From NCBI GenBank assembly GCA_018702715.1, contig JABIYQ010000456.1, positions 1-10,347 of the forward strand: a DNA stretch of 10,347 nt, in the 5' to 3' direction. This DNA comes from Desulfobacula sp. (GTDB taxonomy: Bacteria; Desulfobacterota; Desulfobacteria; Desulfobacterales; Desulfobacteraceae). How positions within the stretch are numbered: the first letter of the stretch is position 1; each line of letters opens with the position of its first letter. Of this stretch, positions 5,628 through 10,347 are shown one piece after another. The notes under the pieces were generated by a model, which saw only the letters and a list, made by a program, of their open reading frames with translations, was not told where the DNA came from and did not search any database. The position numbers and the translations under genes are program-made.

Positions 5628-6017
5628 CTAAAAAATAACACGATAGATGTCCTCCAGCTTTTTTTCAGACATCCGTTCCAAAAAATCATTTCTGTAAGCT
5701 ATCACCTTGTTGATATACTTTTTAGGGACCTTCCTTGTATTTTTAAAAAACACATAATAAAGTACAATAAATTTTTGATAACAAAAAAAATAAAGAACCC
5801 GGACCCTTTCTTGGGATAGAGTAAACCTGAGTTCATGAATACCGTCATGTAGAACATCTGCGTAAGGTCTGGTAAGTATTGGCCCCTGTTCTTCAAGCAG
5901 GGTTAACAATCTTAATACCTTGACCTGATGCCGGGGGGTACAGGTGTTTATAAAATCCGTCACAGGGCAGGCCTGTTCCATCTCATCGCAAAACAGGATG
6001 TTCCATTTCCGACGCAT
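5628..6017 (-). CDS. RelE/HigB-family toxin (phage-derived Gp49-like)
   Basis: This is a 129-aa protein from the ATG at 6017, preceded on its strand by GGAGAAAGG. A TTG at 6029 would add four residues and is less likely. The fold signature of Gp49-like/HigB toxins is visible: a helical N-terminal half with L-x-x-L-x-x-x-G at 38-45, the strands I60-H-E-L-R64-F and R71-V-R-V-L-Y-F-F (71-78), F-I-V-L-Y-Y-V-F-F-K92 (83-92), and the closing helix V97-P-K-K-Y-I-N-K-V-I-A-Y-R109. R64, R73 and K92 are plausible catalytic or RNA-binding residues, as in the family. The predicted activity is ribosome-dependent mRNA cleavage. The toxin-first order, with the antitoxin seven bases behind, matches higBA. 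Confidence 0.8.
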   Translation of the reverse strand: MRRKWNILFCDEMEQACPVTDFINTCTPRHQVKVLRLLTLLEEQGPILTRPYADVLHDGIHELRFTLSQERVRVLYFFCYQKFIVLYYVFFKNTRKVPKKYINKVIAYRNDFLERMSEKKLEDIYRVIF

Positions 6018-6037
6018 GCCTTTCTCCAATATTTTTA

Positions 6038-6096
6038 AGTTTTAAATCTTCGTCTTCAGGAAAATACAATATCAGAATTCCTGTGAGTTTTAAATC
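6038..6096. repeat. Direct and inverted repeats upstream of the toxin-antitoxin pair
   Basis: An 11-base direct repeat, AGTTTTAAATC, occurs at 6038-6048 and 6086-6096 (48 bases apart). Between the copies, CAGGAA (6057-6062) and TTCCTG (6078-6083) form an inverted repeat with 15 bases between the arms. Both lie within 80 bases upstream of the toxin start at 6017, where HigA-type antitoxins autoregulate. They are therefore candidate operators, although no binding consensus for this antitoxin is known to me. Confidence 0.4.
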
Positions 6097-6283
6097 AATT
6101 ATTCAAACCATTAAGGTTATCTGTTCGTTGTATTCCAATCTGGGTTTGGCTCAAAACTTATATTAAACTGTTTTTAACTATATACAGCGTTTAATCCAAA
6201 ATCACCGATTTTACTGTTTATTGTTGTGGATTAATCCGGCAAAGGCGCTTTTGCTTCCAAAATTATCAGGTTTTCAGCCAGGC

Positions 6284-6308
6284 TCTAAATATGCTAAAAC
6301 TATTTAGA
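6284..6308. promoter_or_regulatory. Operator-like inverted repeat before the DNA glycosylase
   Basis: TCTAAATA (6284-6291) and TATTTAGA (6301-6308) are exact reverse complements separated by nine bases, ending 39 bases before the glycosylase ATG. The symmetry and position fit a repressor site near the promoter, or a short leader hairpin. No regulator is identified. Confidence 0.35.
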
Positions 6309-6347
6309 AACACAAAACATAAAACAATATGAAGGACTCACTAAAAA

Positions 6348-6962
6348 ATGGATGATATTGTTAACCAAAAAGATATAAATAAACTGATAATTACAGATGA
6401 CATATTCGCCTTCATAAATAATAAATATGGTTGTCCACCTAATTGGACAAGACCGCAAGGATTTATTTCACTTTCAAAAATAATATTGGAACAACAGGTA
6501 AGTCTGGCTTCGGCAAATGCACATTTTTTAAAACTAAATCAATATCTGCCGGAATTTACTCCCATAAATATTTTAAACCTTTCAGATGAGGAAATGAGAA
6601 GTTGCCAGATAAGCCGTCAAAAGTCTAATTATCTTAGAGCCTTATCATCTGCAATAATAAAAAAAAGGCTAAAGTTGGAGGCGCTACAAAATTTAGACTA
6701 TTTTGAAGTAAAAAAGCAACTTACAAAAATAAAAGGCATAGGCGACTGGACTGCTGATGTATATTTAATGTTTTGCTTAAAGGCAAAAGATATTTTTCCA
6801 TTTGGAGATATCGCAGTCATTAATACTGTGAAAGAGATATGTAATCCTCAATCTAAAGAAGATATAATTTTACTGGCACAAAAATGGAGACCATTACGCT
6901 CGCTTGCTTCGTATTATTTCTGGCATTATTACCTTAAAAAACGAAATAGATCTTCAAGCTAA
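6348..6962 (+). CDS. DNA-3-methyladenine glycosylase (AlkA-type, HhH-GPD)
   Basis: This 204-aa base-excision repair enzyme excises alkylated purines and leaves abasic sites. The HhH-GPD family features are clear: I45-I-L-E-Q-Q-V-S52 (helix near the base pocket), S89-R-Q-K-x-x-Y-L (89-96), the helix-hairpin-helix L125-T-K-I-K-G-I-G-D-W-T-A-D (125-137), catalytic Asp154 in F-P-F-G-D154-I-A-V, and the end motif W-R-P-L-R-S-L-A-S-Y-Y-F-W-H-Y. The length fits the single-domain bacterial and yeast Mag type rather than E. coli AlkA, which has an extra N-terminal domain. GAAGGA at 6331-6336 is the likely ribosome site, at a long 11-base spacing. Base composition is visibly more A-rich than the helicase or Fe-S genes, which may indicate transfer. 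The gene ends 11 bp from the convergent Fe-S gene. Confidence 0.88.
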   Translation: MDDIVNQKDINKLIITDDIFAFINNKYGCPPNWTRPQGFISLSKIILEQQVSLASANAHFLKLNQYLPEFTPINILNLSDEEMRSCQISRQKSNYLRALSSAIIKKRLKLEALQNLDYFEVKKQLTKIKGIGDWTADVYLMFCLKAKDIFPFGDIAVINTVKEICNPQSKEDIILLAQKWRPLRSLASYYFWHYYLKKRNRSSS

Positions 6963-6973
6963 TATTGCACCTA

Positions 6974-7888
6974 TCAGGCTATAGGAGGTGGTGGTAAAGG
7001 TAATTCTCCACGCTGCAAGGCTTGCCGCGCCACTTTGACAGGTATTTGGGCCTCACAGGGAACACCCACCTGACACAAACCACATCCATACCCCTCAAAC
7101 TTATAGGTTTTCTTTACATATTCTCTGGAAAGGGCCAGGTGCTCCCTGCACTTTTCCTTGTCATGGCCGCCTTGTGTAATTGCACGGGCCGGGCAACGGT
7201 CTATGCATTTGCCACAAGTACCTTCTGCGTAATAGAGACAATAGGCCCTGTGATTTGTATAGGGTCTTGGGGTTGGTTTAATGGATATTTTTGCCACCAC
7301 GGACCCTGCCCGCATTGCTTTGCCTCTTTCAGTGATAAGCCCGTCACATAGACCGAAAGTACCCAGACCGGCTGCATGGGCAGCATGGCGTTCTGACCAG
7401 GAAGATGCATAAGAAAACCGCTCTGATTTTACTATGGTCCAGTTAGGAACAAGCATGGGGGCAACGGCTTTATGTCCGGCATTTTCAAGGCTTTTAACTA
7501 CATGGTTCCTCAATGCCACGTTGAATTCCTCGCCAAAGACCCTGATCCGAGCCCATTCTTCAGAGGGATACCTTTTTGCCCGACAATTGGTTTCACGAAC
7601 CTGTTTTCGTTGAGGTAAAATCCATGAAATGACCGTCAGTTGTTCTGCTGTCACAATTTCTTCAGGGCTATGTTGATTGAATACCTCCCAGGGTGTCCAA
7701 TGGAAAGCGCCAACATACTCTTTGTATTGCTGCCAGATCTTATCTGTACCAGAAGAAAAACCAACCAGTGCAGAATCCCAGGCAGGATCATTGTTTTCAT
7801 TTCTCAAAGAATTAAGGGGTGAACTTGAAATAAAATCCTGAATTAATCTATTTACCCAATTTTTAGAAATATTTACATGTTTTCCCAT
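6974..7888 (-). CDS. QueG-like double 4Fe-4S cluster protein (COG1600 type)
   Basis: This 304-aa protein is related to epoxyqueuosine reductase. It has the conserved helix A171/A172-G-L-G-T-F-G-L (about 172-180, matching the family A-G-L-G-x-x-G), then a ferredoxin-like region with C225-x2-C228-x3-C232-P, C247, and a second set C269-x2-C272-x5-C278. The first cluster of QueG normally has CxxCxxCxxxCP. Here the first Cys position is replaced, and C217, eight residues earlier, may substitute. The HEAT-repeat C-terminus of full-length QueG is absent. AGGAGA lies about six bases upstream of the ATG (reverse strand). It probably transfers electrons to an unknown substrate, and the match to tRNA queuosine synthesis is not assured. 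The proline-rich C-terminus (LPLPPPPIA) is odd. Confidence 0.75.
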   Translation of the reverse strand: MGKHVNISKNWVNRLIQDFISSSPLNSLRNENNDPAWDSALVGFSSGTDKIWQQYKEYVGAFHWTPWEVFNQHSPEEIVTAEQLTVISWILPQRKQVRETNCRAKRYPSEEWARIRVFGEEFNVALRNHVVKSLENAGHKAVAPMLVPNWTIVKSERFSYASSWSERHAAHAAGLGTFGLCDGLITERGKAMRAGSVVAKISIKPTPRPYTNHRAYCLYYAEGTCGKCIDRCPARAITQGGHDKEKCREHLALSREYVKKTYKFEGYGCGLCQVGVPCEAQIPVKVARQALQRGELPLPPPPIA

Positions 7889-8259
7889 TTGTATCTCCTG
7901 TTTCGATCAGATTGACTTTTCTTTATCCCCAAAAAAAACACAAGGCCTGGTCTTTTTTAAAAAAAGAGAAACTTTAATCAACTAAATAGCAATCATAATA
8001 TATGGATTGCAAGAATTAACCCTAACGTTGCATAAAAATTTTCTTAAAAATTTATTCAAATTTGTTCGATTAAGGTAAATATTCAATAAATATGCTATAA
8101 AGAAAACAATATATAAAAACTTAAATTAATGGATACGCCAAAGGCCTTTTAAAATGGTATCACCTGCAAAAAAATCCATGAGTGAGTCATATGACTTGGC
8201 AAAAGAAGTATTTTATGACAAAAGAAAAATCATGAGAGGACAATAAGGAGAGAAAGCAT
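7889..8259. other. 371-bp AT-rich intergenic region
   Basis: This is the divergent gap between the QueG-like gene (-) and the HNH gene (+). It holds a 6-bp inverted repeat GCAATC (7989-7994) / GATTGC (8005-8010), a CTTTTTT-AAAAAAAG tract at 7952-7966, and the short frame described at 8154-8246. No tRNA, terminator or confident promoter was found. A TATAAA at 8096-8101 lacks a partner -35. Confidence 0.5.
8154..8246 (+). CDS. Possible 30-aa leader or small protein before the HNH gene
   Basis: A short frame begins ATG-GTA-TCA at 8154 and ends with TAA at 8244-8246, inside the AAGGAG ribosome site of the HNH gene (8245-8250). It encodes M-V-S-P-A-K-K-S and then a charged helix ending K-I-M-R-G-Q. 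AAAGG at 8140-8144 lies nine bases ahead. Its abutment to the next ribosome site suggests a coupled leader peptide, but length and composition give little evidence and it may be chance. Confidence 0.25.
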   Translation: MVSPAKKSMSESYDLAKEVFYDKRKIMRGQ

Positions 8260-8631
8260 ATGACTTTAAAAAACAATGGTAAGCTGACTCTTTCAGAGGC
8301 TCTTAGCTCTCAGAAGGATCGTGAAAACACTTATCGGGAAAGGGCTCTAAAACTTTTCCCCTGGATCTGCGGCCATTGTGGGCGCGAGTTCAGCAGCAAA
8401 CGTCTGCACGAACTTACCGTTCACCATAAAGACCACAACCATAATAATAACCCCCCGGACGGCAGCAACTGGGAACTTCTGTGCATTTACTGCCATGACA
8501 ATGAACACTCCCGGGACCAGGTTGCCGATGCCTATGATCAGGATGTGCCTGACAATTCCTCGGAAAATGATTTTGTAGACAACCCCTTTGCCGGATTGGG
8601 AGATTTATTAAAAGACCAACTGCCCAAATAG
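8260..8631 (+). CDS. yajD: HNH nuclease family protein YajD
   Basis: This 123-aa protein aligns by eye with E. coli YajD along its length. The core is Y25-R-E-R-A-L-K-L-F-P-W-I-C37-x2-C40, R-E-F, then L52-T-V-H55-H56-x-D58-H59-N60-H61, followed by P-x-D-G-S-N-W-E-L-L-C75-x2-C78-H79-D-x-E-H83. Two CxxC pairs form the structural zinc site. The ββα-metal nuclease centre is made of H55/H56, N70 and H79/H83 as in HNH enzymes. The C-terminus ends in the D-N-P-F-A-G-L-G/A-D-L motif also found in YajD. AAGGAG lies nine bases before the ATG. The exact role is not established in the family, though DNA cleavage is predicted. It is followed by a weak hairpin and the helicase gene. Confidence 0.9.
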   Translation: MTLKNNGKLTLSEALSSQKDRENTYRERALKLFPWICGHCGREFSSKRLHELTVHHKDHNHNNNPPDGSNWELLCIYCHDNEHSRDQVADAYDQDVPDNSSENDFVDNPFAGLGDLLKDQLPK

Positions 8632-8661
8632 AATTGATTGACGAAATGAATTCAATTTTTT
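8630..8661 (+). terminator. Weak terminator-like hairpin after yajD
   Basis: AGAATTGA (8630-8637) pairs with TCAATTTT (8652-8659), with one G-U, followed by TT. The loop is 14 bases, and a single G:C pair makes it weak. It begins within the yajD stop codon. The transcript may instead continue into the helicase gene. Confidence 0.3.
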
Positions 8662-8831
8662 AAAGCATCTGCGCTTTTACTTCATAGAGAATACAATTGT
8701 GGTCTTGATGATTGTTGTGCTGCAGATCCTTAAAATCATGGGACATCTGCGTGTAATTATGGTATAAGTCCTGATATTGTTATCCATATATTGTAAAGTC
8801 ATAAAAATTAATAAAACATTTAGGATATTAT

Positions 8832-10226
8832 ATGTCATTTGATGAACTTGGCCTTAGGGCCGAACTGCTAAAAGCTGTTAAATCCAAGGGATATACTAGT
8901 CCCACTCCCATTCAGACCCGGGTCATTCCAGCTATTCTCAAGGACCATGATATCCTTGCCAGGGCCCAGACAGGGACGGGGAAAACAGATGCTTTTGCAC
9001 TTCCCCTGGTTGATATCCTCAGTCGAAATATTCACGAAAGAAGATACCCCCGTGCCCTTGTTCTGGCACCAACCCGGGAACTTGCACTTCAGGTGGGAGA
9101 GAGCATCAAAGCCTATGCAAGGAGGGTGTCCATTCGATGCACAGTGGTTTACGGCGGGGTTAACATAAGTCCTCAGATTGATCGGCTGAAACGCGGAATT
9201 GATATTCTTGTGGCAACACCGGGTCGTCTTCTGGATCTTGCCTACCATAGAGACCTGGATCTTACCCGGATAGAATTTCTAGTTTTTGATGAAGCGGACA
9301 GAATGCTGGACCTGGGATTCAGTGATGAAATCTCCGAGATCCTTGATCTGGTTCCTAATGAACGCAGGACCATGCTGTTTTCCGCCACCTACACCCAGCA
9401 GATCCGGAATCTTGCTAAAATAATGCTACAGAAACCGGAATATATTGAGGTGACACCAAGTAACACAGCTGCAGAATCTGTTGTACAGAAGCTGCACCTT
9501 GTGGACCAGACAAATAAACGCGCACTTCTCATCCACCTTATTACCCAGGGACACTGGACCCAGATACTGGTCTTTGTCCGCACAAAATTCGGGGCAAACA
9601 AACTCACTGAAAAGCTCGTTGCAAATGGTATAAGCGCTGCTGCCCTGCATGGCAACAAGAGCCAGTCTTTCAGGACTCGCACTTTAAAAGAATTTAAGAA
9701 CGGTGAAATCCGCACCCTCGTAGCAACGGATGTGGCCGCAAGGGGACTTGATATCAGCAATCTGCCCTATGTGGTCAATTATGACATGCCGCGTATCCCC
9801 GAAGATTATATTCACCGCATCGGTCGCACCGGCCGTGCCGGCATAAGCGGGATTGCAGTATCCCTGGTCAGTCCCGATGAAAAAGTTCATCTTAAGGCCA
9901 TTGAAAAACTTTTAAAACAAAAGATTCCAAACCAAGAAATTAGCGGCTATACCATGGGCGGCCCGGTTCCGGATTTTGTTTTATTACGTCCCAACAATCC
10001 GTCCAGCGAAAAAAAAGTAGACAAAAACATAAAAGAGATTGTTGATGAAAGAAAAACCAAAAAGCAGCGGGGAAAACCGCCTGCCGGAAAAACAATCTTA
10101 AAACCCCGATCCCGCAAGAAAACTGAAAAAACCAAAGCCGGAGGAAAACCATCCCGATCAAGAACACGCTTCCAGCAATCTTCTAAAAGAGGCAGCGCAA
10201 GGGGTAAAAAACAAAATCATTCTTGA
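8832..10226 (+). CDS. rhlE: RhlE-type DEAD-box ATP-dependent RNA helicase
   Basis: This 464-aa helicase has all the core motifs. They are the Q motif (F3, then T25-P-I-Q28), motif I A45-Q-T-G-T-G-K-T52, Ia P80-T-R-E-L-A85, GG (108-109), Ib T129-P-G-R-L, II D153-E-A-D156, III S184-A-T186, IV V247-F-V, V A298-T-D-V-A-A-R-G-L-D307 and VI H328-R-I-G-R-T-G-R335. The core ends near residue 375. Residues 376-464 are a Lys/Arg-rich, low-complexity tail (K-K, R-S-R, S-R-S-R-T-R), typical of RhlE proteins that use it for RNA binding. The ribosome site is AGGAT at 8822-8826. It probably acts in RNA remodelling, ribosome assembly or cold adaptation. It overlaps the end of the convergent GGDEF gene by 10 bp. 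Confidence 0.93.
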   Translation: MSFDELGLRAELLKAVKSKGYTSPTPIQTRVIPAILKDHDILARAQTGTGKTDAFALPLVDILSRNIHERRYPRALVLAPTRELALQVGESIKAYARRVSIRCTVVYGGVNISPQIDRLKRGIDILVATPGRLLDLAYHRDLDLTRIEFLVFDEADRMLDLGFSDEISEILDLVPNERRTMLFSATYTQQIRNLAKIMLQKPEYIEVTPSNTAAESVVQKLHLVDQTNKRALLIHLITQGHWTQILVFVRTKFGANKLTEKLVANGISAAALHGNKSQSFRTRTLKEFKNGEIRTLVATDVAARGLDISNLPYVVNYDMPRIPEDYIHRIGRTGRAGISGIAVSLVSPDEKVHLKAIEKLLKQKIPNQEISGYTMGGPVPDFVLLRPNNPSSEKKVDKNIKEIVDERKTKKQRGKPPAGKTILKPRSRKKTEKTKAGGKPSRSRTRFQQSSKRGSARGKKQNHS

Positions 10227-10347
10227 ATAATGGTTCTATTCCGCCCTGCTTTTTTTGCCTTGTAAAGAGCTTTGTCTGCAAAATCAAGGAGCTTATCAAA
10301 GGCGAGAAATTTGTTCTCTGCTGTTCCAAAAACCCCTGTACTGACTG
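10217..10347 (-). CDS. C-terminal end of a GGDEF-domain diguanylate cyclase (partial)
   Basis: On the reverse strand the frame reads V-S-T-G-V-F-G-T-A-E-N-K-F, then L-L-D-F-A-D-K-A-L-Y-K-A-K-K-A-G-R-N-R-T-I-I-Q-E and TGA (10217-10219). This is the hallmark end of a GGDEF domain: the V-S-x-G beta strand and the A-D-x-A-L-Y-x-A-K-x-x-G-R-N-R helix. Such domains make cyclic di-GMP from two GTP. The catalytic GGDEF loop and everything upstream lie beyond the window edge, so activity cannot be judged. The 3' end overlaps the last ten bases of the DEAD-box gene, tail to tail, with no room for an intrinsic terminator between them. Confidence 0.85.
   Translation of the reverse strand, partial: VSTGVFGTAENKFLAFDKLLDFADKALYKAKKAGRNRTIIQE

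Larger units (their letters stand above)
6018..6347. other. Divergent intergenic region (toxin gene / glycosylase gene)
   Basis: This 330-bp AT-rich, non-coding stretch lies between the - strand toxin gene and the + strand glycosylase. Besides the repeats listed separately, it holds a palindrome GGATTAATCC (6229-6238), preceded by a copy of TTAATCC at 6191-6197, and a short GCAAA...TTTGC stem shortly after the palindrome. It must contain the promoters of both divergent units, but no hexamer pair is convincing by eye. Confidence 0.5.

Noticed and set aside
5621..5689. An N-terminal extension of the antitoxin overlapping the toxin gene.
   Set aside because: It is out of frame within the toxin coding region and reads as a shadow. 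The ATG at 5620 directly follows the toxin stop.
6237..6258. GCAAA...TTTGC stem as a terminator in the toxin/glycosylase intergenic region.
   Set aside because: The stem is five pairs with no T-run, and no transcript is expected to end there between divergent genes.
7022..7351. A 109-codon + strand frame inside the QueG-like gene.
   Set aside because: It is a shadow of the well-supported reverse-strand Fe-S gene, with no start signal or recognisable domain.

Overview
The window looks like a piece of an AT-rich chromosome from an anaerobic, probably sulfate-reducing deltaproteobacterium (Desulfobacterales type). This is an inference. It rests on a DUF3786 gene, a ferritin-like/response-regulator fusion, a UspA protein, a short QueG-like iron-sulfur protein and several small cysteine-rich proteins, and on the AT-rich, purine-led ribosome binding sites. 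No rRNA, tRNA, CRISPR array or insertion sequence was seen.

Layout. Positions 1-264 are an AT-rich regulatory stretch with a consensus FNR-type palindrome (188-201) and a perfect 12-bp inverted repeat (216-250) abutting the Shine-Dalgarno of the first gene. Then come three tightly spaced + strand genes: an 80-aa zinc-ribbon protein (265-507), a 59-aa helical protein (509-688) and a DUF3786 protein (695-1300). A decayed C-terminal TPR fragment follows (1364-1486). Next are a ferritin-like plus receiver-domain fusion (1593-2456), a small helix-turn-helix reading frame broken by two stops (2462-2707), two small Cys-rich proteins (2834-3040, 3076-3315) and a metallo-beta-lactamase/GNAT acetyltransferase fusion (3374-4774).

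Convergent to these, on the - strand, are a UspA protein (4816-5271) and a HigB-HigA-like toxin-antitoxin pair, toxin first (6017 down to 5360). A 330-bp divergent intergenic region carries direct and inverted repeats. It leads to an AlkA-type DNA glycosylase (+, 6348-6962), convergent with a QueG-like double-4Fe-4S protein (-, 6974-7888). After a 371-bp AT-rich gap come a YajD-type HNH nuclease (8260-8631) and an RhlE-type DEAD-box RNA helicase (8832-10226). The helicase end overlaps by 10 bp the end of a - strand GGDEF (diguanylate cyclase) gene that runs out of the window.

Taken together this is an accessory-looking region of small, mostly independent transcription units. Their themes are stress and redox response (ferritin-like, UspA, Fe-S, FNR-type site), nucleic-acid maintenance (glycosylase, HNH, helicase) and signalling (receiver, GGDEF), with two decayed gene remnants. 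No single large multi-gene system is evident. The most unusual items are the two domain fusions, the first three-gene unit with its leader, and the small Cys-rich pair.
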